NCBI GenBank assembly: GCA_007922195.1
Contig: ML682059.1
Location: 9,383,748-9,447,747, forward strand
Length of the DNA stretch: 64,000 nt
Source of the DNA: Podocnemis expansa
Taxonomy: Eukaryota; Chordata; Testudines; Podocnemididae
Direction of reading: 5' to 3'
In this document: positions 1 to 11,000 of the stretch, one piece after another
Position numbering within the stretch: the stretch's first letter is position 1
Layout: each line of letters opens with the position of its first letter
The notes under the pieces: model-generated
Databases searched by the model: none
What the model was told of the DNA's origin: nothing
The model's input: only the letters and a program-made list of their open reading frames with translations
Translations under genes and position numbers: made by a program

Positions 1-440
1 AGTGAAACTGTTTCACAGGCAGGAACAATCCTGTGCAGGCCCAGCTCAAGGGGTTGTAGCACCCTGAGCTGGCTTCTGCATCCCCCTGGGGGTGGGGATA
101 GGGGCACAGAACCCGACCTCTGTTTTGGGCCAGCTCACCCACCCCAGGGCAGGGAACAGCTGGCCCAGGGCAGAGCAGGCCAGCCCAGAGGCAGGACTCT
201 GCGCCCCCTCCCCCACAGCTGGCTGTTCCTCCCTAGGGGCAGGAAGGGCCAGTCCAGGCGGGTGCAAGAGAGCTGAATCCACCCCATGGGCTTGCCCGCT
301 CCACCCCTGGGTGTGGAGTGGCTGGCTTAGGAAGGGGCAGGAGCCATAGGTCCAGCTTTTGCACTTGTCCAGCCTGTTCCACCCGCAGCACGGCAAGCCA
401 GTGACACACTGGCTCATCAAGTTCCAAAGGGGCAGCAGGG
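1..440. other. GC-rich unclassified sequence
   Basis: G+C-rich sequence with a 140-codon minus-strand open stretch (46-468) and a plus-strand one overlapping it. The composition is Pro/Ser/Gly-rich and unlike a conserved protein, with no recognisable domain. Probably an old repeat or chance. Confidence 0.4.
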
Positions 441-442
441 CT

Positions 443-740
443 AAAGCATGACTATGGATTCTTTTCACATTATAACAGGTAATTTGACTTCACCCTCCCC
501 CTCTGTGTGCTGTTTCCTAGACTCTGAATCCTTACAAATGCTCTGATTTGCTGTTGCAGTATGACCTGATCCCATGTGTTACACGATCCCATGTGTTACA
601 CTCTCCTGCATTTATTTTCATCCCATTCTGTAAGTTCCCCCTCTGCAAAGCATCTGACGAAGTGGGATTTTCTCCCACAAAAGCTCATGTGATAAATAAA
701 TCCGTTAGTCTTTAAGTGTCACAAGACTACTGGCTCATCC
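443..740 (+). mobile_element. Penelope-like element, 3' tail
   Basis: Homologous to the non-coding tail of the copy at 40838-41870 (read on the minus strand): a stretch beginning ATGACTATGGATTC, then a segment with TTGCAGTATGACCTGATCCC, then the terminal arm with GTGGGATTTTCTCCCACAAA and TTAGTCTTTAAGTG. The coding part is absent. Confidence 0.8.
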
Positions 741-1211
741 TGAGGGGAAAAAAGCTAATCCAACCCAGTTTCTGATTGTAGCTTGGCTTCCACTGCAGAC
801 TTTCTGTTGGATTTTTTTCATCATCTGAAGTACACTCTTCAAGGAAGTGCTAATCAAATAAGCAGCAACCACAAAATAAAAATGCAGTGCTTTCTGCAGG
901 ACTTATCAGGCTCTAGGAGGCTTTTATGAACAAAAAGAGATGAGCACTGGCAATTATTAAATTATTAACAACTGCCATTAACCATTGTAACTGGGTTGAT
1001 TTTCTTCAGGCCAGCACGAGGCAACACAGCCCTGACCCCAAAGCAAGATCCCAGCCAGTTTTCAAAGTCCAACTGCATGCTGTTAAAATGCACAAGCCCC
1101 TGGGCACATGGCTGCAGACTACTCAAAGGAGAAAGGACCAGCAGCCTGCACCAACGCCCAGCCAGAACTGCAGGAGCACGATGCAGTGTAGTGGAGAAGT
1201 GAGATCTAGGG

Positions 1212-1606
1212 CAGTATTTCCCAACCAGTGTGCCACAGCCAGAGCCGTAACGTGCTGTTTTGCCACCTGGGGCACCTTCCAATCAGAACATGCCCCTTGC
1301 CATTAGCAGTGCTTGGGGCCGGTACTGCAAAATGCACCTTTTAAATGAGTGGCTCTATTGAGCTGCTCCGGCACACCCGGGGCAAAGCCCCATCGGCCCC
1401 GCCGTAGTTATGGCCCTGGCTGCAGCACAGAGGTGTGCTGTCAGGTCTGAGCAGGTGTGCCACAAATTTTTTTGAAAAAACAAGTCAAAGAGCTTGGGAT
1501 TGACTCATTGCCTCATGAATTCATTTGGAAACCAGACAGCAGTGTGCCTCAAATTAATTAAAGGCCCCAAGGTGTGCCACGGCAGAGAAAATGTTGGGAA
1601 CCACTG
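1212..1606. mobile_element. hAT-type MITE with 8-bp target duplication
   Basis: Ends CAGTATTTCCCAACCA and TGTTGGGAACCACTG are imperfect inverted repeats starting with CAG. Flanks ATCTAGGG (1204-1211) and AGCTAGGG (1607-1614) match at 7 of 8 positions. No transposase is encoded. A second small element (1240-1418) is nested in it. Confidence 0.8.
1240..1418. mobile_element. Small GC-rich hAT-like MITE, copy 1 (nested)
   Basis: Inverted ends CAGAGCCGTAAC and GTAGTTATGGCCCTG; flanks GCCACAGC and GCTGCAGC (6 of 8). Clearly homologous over its length to the element at 2620-2790. It lies wholly inside the hAT MITE at 1212-1606, so it inserted later. Confidence 0.8.
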
Positions 1607-1619
1607 AGCTAGGGAAGTT

Positions 1620-1792
1620 CAAGGGGGTTAGCCGTGTTAGTCTCGTAAAGCAAAAAAAGCAAGGAGTCTTGTGGCACTTGAGCTTTCGTGGGAGAATATC
1701 CCACTTTGACAGCTGCTTTGAAGCTATTCTCCCACAAAAGCTTATGCCATACATAAATTGGTTAGTCTTTCAACTCCTTACTTTTTATGATC
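1620..1792. mobile_element. Penelope-like element, two inverted tail arms
   Basis: A minus-oriented arm (TTAGCCGTGTTAGTCTCG ... CTTGTGGCACTT) followed at once by a plus-oriented arm (TCTCCCACAAAAGCTTATG ... GGTTAGTC). No coding sequence lies between them. Confidence 0.75.
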
Positions 1793-1900
1793 TAGCCACA
1801 TGGCCAGCCTAGATGCCTCAACCCCACAGGCACAGGCCCAACCCCCCTAGCGCCACCACCTCAGCCCTTATCAGGGGCCGGTGGGCGGCCGTTCCACTAG

Positions 1901-1934
1901 GCCCCGCCCCGCCGCTCGCGCAAGCCCCGCCCCC
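1901..1934. promoter_or_regulatory. Two GC boxes (Sp1/KLF type)
   Basis: CCCCGCCCC-type motifs at 1901-1910 and 1925-1934, 76-110 bp upstream of the ATG. Such boxes commonly position transcription in TATA-less CpG-island promoters. Confidence 0.6.
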
Positions 1935-1985
1935 ACGCAGCGTCTGGTTGGTCCCCCAGAAGCGGCGCAGCCGCAGCAACCACCG

Positions 1986-1996
1986 GCGCCTGCGCA
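1986..1996. promoter_or_regulatory. NRF1-like site
   Basis: GCGCCTGCGCA is one mismatch from the NRF1 palindrome GCGCATGCGC and lies 14 bp before the start codon. Function is inferred from sequence only. Confidence 0.45.
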
Positions 1997-2009
1997 GTGT
2001 TTGAAAGCG

Positions 2010-2070
2010 ATGGCGGCGCTAACGGAGGCGGCGGTTCGGGAGCGCGTCAATCTGCGGCACCAAAACCTCG
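2010..2070 (+). CDS. CEP72: CEP72 exon 1 (coding part)
   Basis: Encodes the first 20 residues plus one base ([20 protein letters not shown]). The ATG sits in aaagcgATGG, with G at -3 and +4, which is a good initiation context. No in-frame ATG lies upstream within the open stretch that begins at 1881. The donor is CTCG|GTAACC at 2071, phase 1. The short N-terminal helix preceding the LRRs has the same arrangement as in mammalian CEP72, although the sequence of this part is poorly conserved. Confidence 0.93.
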
Positions 2071-5000
2071 GTAACCCTCCCCGCCCTCACCCGGCAGCGC
2101 TGCCCCTCGAGGAGGAGGAGGAGGGGGGCACGGGGATGGCCGCTGCGGTCCGCAGCCTGGAGACGGAGACAGCGGCGACCCCCGCTCTTCTCGCCGGCGG
2201 TTAAAACCGTTAATGCGGCGGCACGAGGCCGGCGCGCGGCGGGTAAACACAAGGCGGAGCTCGCGCAGTGGTCCCGCCCCTAGGGATCGCGGGCCAATGG
2301 GAGGAGATGAGTGACGTCAGCTGCGGCTTCTTGTTTGTTGCTCGCGCGGCAGCATCCCATCCCTCTGGCTGGCGGCCTGGAGGGGCGGAGGATGGCCCGC
2401 AGGGCTCTTCCTACTCCCAGGGCGGCTTGAGGAGGCTGGCTTGCGCCCTCCTGCCCCTTCCCCTGGCCCTGTGAGTGCAGCACGGACTTGGGAGGTCACC
2501 TTAGCCCGAATGCCCAGCCTTTCTGGTGGCACTCAGCAGCCTCCCCTGGCACAAACATGTGGCCGTGTCCACGTCTGGTGGCTGGTCGGCCTGTTGTTGC
2601 GTTGGGCCTGAGCCACCAGCAGAGCTGTAACATGGCGTTTTGCCGCCCAGGGTGCATTCCCATCAGACCCTGCCCAGTAGTGGCACTCAACCAGGGCCGC
2701 AAAGCTGCCCGTTTAATAGCACGGCTCAGTTGAGGCGCTTCGGGCCACCCGAGGCTTTGCCAGGTCGGCCCTACCGTAGTTACGGCCCTGGCCACCAGTT
2801 TTGCAGCATGAGCCCCACAAGTCCAACTTGGCTGGGGTTGCCAGATGTCAAGCAAAAGGAGGACATTCCTCCTTTTTACCTTCACATCCTTCATCCGGCA
2901 GGCATTGTAAAAATACATGATTTTGTCTGGCTTTTTACTTTACAGGGGTTAAAGTATGCTGGAACACCCTATTTTTGGCAGAGGCATTCCAGAGCTCCCT
3001 AAAAACAGAAGAATATTACATTAACACAATTTTCTCCATGTGTCCTTTAATGTCCTCCTTTTCATGGTATCTGGTAGCCTTAAACTTGGCTGATTTGGGC
3101 TAACCCTGGACATTTAATTGCTGTGTAAATGTACTCTTGGTCCAGCACTGCTCTCGCTTAAACTACTTTTAATCCAGAGTAACTGCAGCAAAATTAAATG
3201 TACTGCTGTTTTACGTCACTATCTCAGAGCAGTATATAGCCTAGCAGCTGTCCAGGCTTAGGACATGGTGAGTTTGGTCTTTGATTTCTGTACAGCTTGC
3301 AGTCAGAGTTGATAATGAGTTTACAACAATAAAAATTAGAAACATTGGGACCAATTTTGCCTGCTGGCAAATGAATGTGCACTATCAGCAATGACAAAAA
3401 GAACCTCCCCTTGCCCTTTCTTGCATGGGCCACACAAGGATCGGGTAGAATTGCATTTGGTGCATTTGAGGGGCATGTCCTAAAGATGCATTGTGATGGA
3501 GGGCTACAAGTCTGCCAGTTCTGCACACTAGCATGTCATGAAAAATGGAAGAGGAAGAAAGATGCATCCTACAAAGAGTAAAGATTGGCATACAGCATCT
3601 GCATGCTCAGGAACTTCCAGTGGTGGGAGTCAGCATTTTTATGCTTTGAATGTATGCTCCCACCATTCCTTTAGTAGGGTATAGTACTACATTTGCAATT
3701 AGTGTAAGTTGTATTTAGCAGACAGTTGAGCCCCAGTATTCCCCCTGCCCCCAATCAAGCATGGATTCAGCATCTTGATGGCTGTAGAAGGGTGGACCTG
3801 TCGTCATTTGTGCCCCCTTGTGGTTGTGTTTGGGCATTGACTTCCCTCATCTAGTACTTCCTGCTGATCTGCATTCTGGCCCTGCAGTGCCTCTTTTGAC
3901 TTGGATCTGCTGCCCGGTCATTGTACAGTCTCTCCATTTCCATTTCTTCAAATTGTCTGACAAAGTGGGATTTTCTCCCATGAAAATTCATGAAATAAAT
4001 AAATTTGTTAGTCTTTAAGTGCCACAGGATTCCTTATTTGTTTTGCTAAACTGCATTAACACGGCTGCCCCTTTGGTCTATTTCCATAGTATCAACGTCT
4101 CAAATGGAGTATGTCCCACATAGCACTGGTCATCAGTAGGATGCTTCTTGTCCCTGCAAGACTCCCCTACTATTCCTTTTTCTGTCAGAACACTCTCCCT
4201 AAGATTTGATCCTGGAGTAGTTTGACCAAACTCAGAAGCAAAATATAAACCAGAGTGAAAACAACTTCTGCCTTTTCCCTTAAAGTTAAATTTTTAGTTT
4301 GTCTTGGCATCTCCCCCAGGTTTCATTCTTCTGGAGAATGCTCACTTTTACTCTTTACTTACAATCATAGAACACTAGAGTTGGAAGGGGCCTCGGGAGG
4401 TCATCTAGTCCCAGCCCCTGCTCAAAGCAAGACCAACGTGATTAAACCATTTCAGCCAGGGCTTTGTCATGTTGGGCCCTGGAAACCTCTGCAGATGGAG
4501 ATTCCACCACCTCCTCAGGTAACCCATTCCAGTGCTTCACAGCCCTCATTGACTATTTCACCACCTGTGTAGGGTAAATACCCTATCCCAATGGCATTGT
4601 CCCTGCCTATCACAAATCTTCCTGCTCGTTATTAGCATTGTATGACTAAGTAGACTTCTTATAGTAGTGACTGTGCCATCATTTCTTTTTATTTGCAACT
4701 GCACACAAAGAAGAGATAGCAATTTCATTATATTCCATTATTACATCTTATTCAGTTACATAGTCCTGAACAGACATCTGGCAGAATGCCCCACACCCGC
4801 ATAACCTCACATGAGTGGTATTCATGTGGTCATTCTGTGTGGAGGATGCCATTTTTTCCTTAAAATGGTATTCTCCATGTATTGTGACCTTGTATGCATC
4901 ACACTGCATGGCCAATGCTATTTTGAGGACAAAGCAGCATCTTCTAATGCAGCCAAAGTGCCAATCCACCATTTTGCCATGATCTGGTCTCATAACTGCA

Positions 5001-8000
5001 CAGCCCTGAGTATCACTAATAATATATTTTTTGTTTGATCTTGGAATATTAGGTAAAACACATTTGTTCTTAAATATGAGGATTTGATCCTCAAGGTATT
5101 AAAAGTCCTCAGCAAGGTGCTGAGCACCCTTATGTCCAATTGATTTCTAAATGAAGAGATGAATAGTAGATGCTCACCTGGTGAATACAATCCATCATAG
5201 TCAGGCCCCACATGACCTGCAGGTGTGTCGGTTTTCGGGGGTGGGGGGGGAGCATGTGACTGCTCCATGCTCCTCACCATGGCTCCTTGTGACCATCTTA
5301 GGGAATTACTCTAATGGCCCCTAAGCTCTTTCCAGTGACGTGTGTCACCCATCCTTCCTCTAGTCCTGGACCTGCATGTCTCTAAAAGCACAATGTCAGC
5401 TTTGTGGGACAGCCCTCCAGCTGTGGCTCATTGCTCTTCCAGGTATGGGGTGGGGAAGTGGCTTCAGCAGTCCTTGGCCACTTGTATCAGTATCTACAGC
5501 AGTCCAAAGTCAGGTCCTTACTTCAAGGCCCAGCTGCTTCCTTTCCAGAGACAGCCTGCCTTCTCTGTCTGCCCTTTCTCCAGGGCCCAGCAACTGTTCT
5601 TCCCTGGTGCCTGCCACTTCTCTGTCCCAGGGAACAGTCCTGTCTCATCCTGCAGAATGATCATTCTTCACCTTACAGGCCCCTAAAGGTGACTGATCTC
5701 TCCATGCAGCTGGCAGCCTTTCTTATATGGGCCTGCTTGGGCCTGATTAGCTGCTTCCCTCTTTGGTCCTTCAGATTGGCTGCTAGGGCCACAAGCTTGC
5801 CAGGGCTCCATTAACCCCTTCTTTGCTGGGGTGGGATATATGCCCCATCTCAGGCCATATGGTTATTTATGCAGAAACAGCTTCTGTATTGTCAGATAAA
5901 GAACTAGGAAAGAGGTTTTGTTTCATCACATAGGCCCAGCAAATGAGTACAAAAAGGCTGCTTGGGTACATGCTAATAAATTCATTAGATGGCAAAAATG
6001 TTTGTTTAGAAGCTAGGTTTTACTGTAGTAATTTAGTGGCTTCTTAAGAAACCGACAGATCTGTTTAGTTGAAATAAGTATACTCTATTGGAATAGATAT
6101 ATTTTGTACACAAGTTGATATAGATGCAATCTGACTGCAGGAACCAATTACAGATTCATCCTTCTTTGGCCACTTGTGTCTTTAAATTTTTGAGAAAGGA
6201 AGGAAAAGTATTGTTTTCTGTCAAATTGTCCTCCATCTTTGGGGCTGGATTTCCATGCAGACAGACTGGTGGGAGGAAATACAGCTGCAAGGTATATTGT
6301 CTCCTTATAGGTGCCCTTTGCATTTCTACCAAATGGCACATCCCAGGCAGTTGTTAAAATCTGCTCTCAGATAGGCACCAGGAGACTGGTCTCTGTCATG
6401 GTTAGCTCCATTTACCAATTGCAAATACTCTCCAAGTCATTGGAAAATCACAAAAATTTAAACAAATGTATCTTGTATTGTCTGTTACCTCTATATTAGA
6501 TGTATTTAAAATAACTTTATTTTTCTTATGATAAATATGTCCAGGTTTCTTATTTTCTCATTGTAGCTGATGTCCGATCTTTGTCTCTTCCTGGAACTTA
6601 TCAAGAAAAGATTACTCATTTAGGAAATTCTCTGAAAAATTTCACTCGCCTAAAATCCTTAGACCTCTCTCGTAATGCATTGGTCAGCTTGGAGGTATGT
6701 TTTTTGTTTAGTTTTTTTAAAATTATTATTTAAGACAAATATAATTGGAACTTGCTTAGGTCCTGAAGTCATGAAAAAGGGACAAAAGGAGAGTTGTATT
6801 GAGGGTTTTATAGAGGTTAGAACAATATTGAGGTGGGGGGTTGTGTTTTACAAACCTGGTACTTTATGTTGTTAAGCAGGTACTAAGGCTCTACTTCGTC
6901 TGTGCTATTGTGGATCCAGTTATGTTGGGCTTCCACCACAATGTTGTCAGCTGGGCAGTTGACAAAGGGAGCCTTGGCTATCAGCTGCCCGCTGTTAGCT
7001 CCACACATGGCAAGTTCCTGCTGTCAACCCTGCACACTAATGTTTGTAGTATAGCTGTAGCAAAATATGTGGTTCTCAAAAAAATCAGCAGGCGTAACAA
7101 AATTCTGTTTATATTGTTCCAGCATACTTTTCTTAAACAAATACATCTTCCCTGGCTTTTCCAAATCACTGCAATTAATAAAGGTCCAATATCATTTCTC
7201 TGCAATTTTTCATGTCTTGTATACAATTCAGCTGCAGTTATTTGACAGTCATCCAGTGATTCAAGTAGGACCTTACGTATGGAAAAATAATGAAGGGTAT
7301 GGGTGAAGAGGGATGCCGTTTACCATCTGATAAACCTGAAGTTCATTGTTTGTGAAGAAAATAAGTATTTTTAAGCCTATTCTGTCCCCAGCATAGCATA
7401 TAGATCCTGATCCTGCAAACATTTATGCTTATGAGTAACATATTTACAAGTAAATAGAACTGGGTGGCTTTGAAAGGTTGGTCTTCAAGTGAGAGTTTTG
7501 AATCCAGACTGGGTTACTGGTCAGAAGTTATTTTATGATGGCCGTTCAAAGCACTGTGTGAAATGATGTCATAGTTTTAGTTTAATTCCAAGTGGGCTGG
7601 AGTCCACAATATAATCTGCACCCTTGATAATAGTCTCAGCAAAAGCAGATGTGAAGTCTGAACTAATATATTTAATTTACAGGTTGTCTTTCTCAAAGAT
7701 TATGGCAGTTTGATGGGTTAGTATTGGGAAAGATGCCTGTGCTATAGGTCCTTTCTAGTCGCAGGACGACTTCAGTATCAAGTGCTGTCAATCCATCATC
7801 TTTTGCGGCCTGTAGCTCTGATCTTAAAAAAGCTTACATGCATGCTTAATTTGAAACACAGGTTCCACCAACGTCGGCGGGTCTCTTCCAGTGGGTAAAA
7901 TTGAAATAGGCCCTTATGCTCATGCTTGTACTCTTTTTGTGAAGAGCAAGATGAGTGTGTGTAACACTACAAAAATTTTGGAGGTTTTTGGTTTGGGTTC

Positions 8001-11000
8001 AGAGCTAGAACAACATAGCTAGTTTGAGGTTCCACTTTCTGCTGCTTAATATAAATTTTCTTTGTCTCTATATTGTTTTGGGGTTTCTTTTACAGTATAT
8101 TTTGCAAAATAAAGTAACAGCTTTGATAGCTTGAACAGCTCAGATTGATGAATGTCAGTACTAATGAGGTGCCAAATTCACATTTAAATTTCACCACTCT
8201 TAACTAATTGCTCATGCGACTCAGCAAAATACCTTTAACTTCAAAAACGTGGTAAGTGTCACTAGAAGTCTTTAAATATACCACTTTAAATACAGAAGGA
8301 CTTTATGTCTACAGAAAAGGTATGGCATGGACAGAGGTCGGTAAGTTGTCCCCAACATTGCTCCACCCCTGAGCTACAGCCCTTGTCTGGAAGGGATCTC
8401 TTATTGGAGAACAGTTTTGATATAGCCGAAAAGGATAACAAATTATGTCACTTGGGATTTTTGTTTCTGAGGTTTTCAAAAGTATACATGTGTGGATTGA
8501 GACCAGTGTCATATAGTCATCTGCAGTCAGATAGTAGAAGACTACTAAGTTGCTAGTTGCCTGGCTTGGATTTATACCAATGACCTAATTTCTTTCTTTC
8601 TATGAAAACAGTTTATTAGAATCATATGTGACTACAAACTAATATCATTCTATATTCTGTACAGGGTATTCAGCATCTGATATTTTTAGAAAAGCTCAAT
8701 CTCTATTACAATCAAATTTCATCACTATCAGAAATATTTCGACTTCATAGTTTAACTGCATTAAAGGATCTGGACTTCCGACTGAACCCTGTAGTTAAAA
8801 ATGAATCTGATTATCGTCTTTTTGTTGTGCACATGCTTCCTAACCTCAGACGATTAGGTAAGTAGGTGAACTGTACAATTTGGAACTTCAAAATGGAACT
8901 TGAGTTGATGAAATTTTTGCTATCTTATATGGAAAAACTTTCATGTTAAAATATCTATATACTTAGGTATTGAGAATATGTCTTGTGTGTGATTTATGCA
9001 GTTTATTCCATATGAGTGATAATGAAACCTTCATACAATGTCAGTATTTATTTTTCATAGGCTCTGTATGTACTTTTTAGGAATGTGGGTTTTGGTGGTG
9101 GTGCTTAAATGACTGGAACAAAATTTTTATTCCTCCACATGGAAAGCCAGATGGAGTAGTAATAGTTAGCTAAATAGTCAGTAGGACTTCAGATATCCTT
9201 TTTTATTTATATACTTTTAAAACCAATGAGAACAATTGGATTAGATAGAAAGGAAAGATAAAACCCATGGCCATAGAGCTAGCCTAGAACACAGAGGTTC
9301 ATGAGTCAGCTTCCTGCTCGGTGGCAGGTTTCCCAGGTGACTATGGATAGAGCCCTGCAAATCCACAGATACCCACTCTATAGTTGCAAATGTGTGGCTT
9401 GGATCATTTTTGTGGCTTGGATGCAGATACACATTTGATATCCACGTATGGCTCTAACTGTGGCCAAGTCACTTAGTTCTAGATCCACAAAACTATCTAG
9501 GGTCTAATTTCTGAAACCAGTGTGAAACAGGAATCTAAATACCCTTTGTGAATCTGAGCCTTGGTCTCTATACCTCAGTTCTGTAGCTGTGAAATAGAGC
9601 TAATAGTTACTTCTCTGCCTCAAAGGGTGCTGTCAGGATAATACATTAAAGATTGTGAGATGCTGAGATACAGTATTAATGGGGGCCAAATAAGTACCTA
9701 AGATATGTAAATGGATTGACTGGAGACCTTAACCTGTTCATATAGCTCACCTACATTAAAGCATGTAAAGCATGTTTGTACTACGATTATGTTTGTTCTT
9801 TGTGAATGCAGCTTGTCTTAAGGATTCTGTGATAGATGTGACATTACTAGCTGAATGGGACACATCCAGTACTATTTATCAGTAGCTGGGCTGACTGTTG
9901 CCTGAACTTAATGAAGTTCAAAGCAGATGTGCAAAAACCTTCATAACATGGGTATTTAGGGTAGCCAATATTTAACAATTTTAGATCATTCAGATATCCT
10001 ATTACAGATACTTTTAGGTAGCAGATAGTTTTTTTTGTGGCTTCATGGATGTGATTTTTCTAACATGCTCACCTCTGGCCTAATTTTGCTTCTTTCGTTT
10101 TCAGTGGTAGCAGAATAAGGCCAACACTGAGTGCTTTTGATAATTTCACCTATTTTTAATGAGAAAGTAAAATGGCTGAGGTTGACTGCATGTTTTGAAA
10201 ATACAAAATTCTTTTTTTTTTTGGATAAAGGGTCAAGGTAAAAGTTTTGTAATATGAAAGCATACTCTATTCTGTTAAGATTTTGTATCATTTTGTATGA
10301 ACATATGATTTGATTAATTGGATACACAAACATGTATACACCTTCTATACAAATTAACTGTATACGTAAATGTTTTGATAAGAAAGCTTACTATTATTTC
10401 CTTATTGCATTTATTTGTATTTCAAACTTTTTGATAATATTTATCAACACTTATGTCTGCAGTTAACCTATTACTAGTGGGTACACAGAGAAAAACCCGT
10501 ATCCTGCTCCCTGCAGGAAGTTGTGCTAGTTCTTATTTAGGTACGATTGCTGGATTGAGTCATGGAAGAATTAGCTATTTAAAATATCAGACTTCTTTCC
10601 CTTTCTTATAGAACCCATTTTCAGTAGCATCTATAGCTTTGCTTATCTTTTTCTGTCAGTAGAGTAGTTTGTGGCTTTGAGTTAAACATTTAAGTGTATA
10701 AGGATCCTTTAAAAGAAATGTTAGGCACTTGTGGCTAAATTAGAATAGCAAGATGTAAACGTAAAAAGAATATATGCCAAATTAGCTTCCCTTTAACTTT
10801 TGACACTATGTATTATGACCACTGAGGCCATCTTCTTTTCCTGCTAGCCATAGAACAGAACCCACTTATGTTGGTGTGGTTGGAGTTGTCACTTGGCTCC
10901 AAATATAAAGCTTTATTTTTATTGCAGAGTCAAAGGGAAAAATCTTGGGCCCCTGTAAATCAATACTTTTGCTATGGACTTCAGTGGAATCCAAGAGCGA

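Larger units (their letters stand above)
1840..2480. promoter_or_regulatory. CEP72: CpG island promoter of CEP72
   Basis: A sharp rise in G+C and CpG in otherwise AT-rich DNA, with no TATA box upstream of the ATG. It contains exon 1. GC boxes lie at 1901-1910 and 1925-1934, an NRF1-like palindrome at 1986-1996, and a YY1-like ATGGCGGCG at the start codon. It is bounded on both sides by copies of one hAT-like repeat (1240-1418 and 2620-2790). This is a typical housekeeping promoter; the transcription start is probably between about 1930 and 2005 (inference). Confidence 0.85.
2071..6566 (+). other. CEP72: CEP72 intron 1
   Basis: 4.5 kb. It holds the 3' half of the CpG island, the hAT-like element at 2620-2790, a second TIR element at 2835-3082, a Penelope arm (about 3952-4080) and a CR1 3' end (about 4362-4572). 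The segment 5340-5815 is C/T-rich, with three overlapping plus-strand open stretches but no conserved motif. The rest looks unique and non-coding. Confidence 0.8.

Noticed and set aside
5342..5814. Three overlapping plus-strand open frames of 94-136 codons in intron 1
   Set aside because: All frames of a C/T-rich stretch are open; composition is Ser/Leu/Pro-rich, with no motif or splice context.
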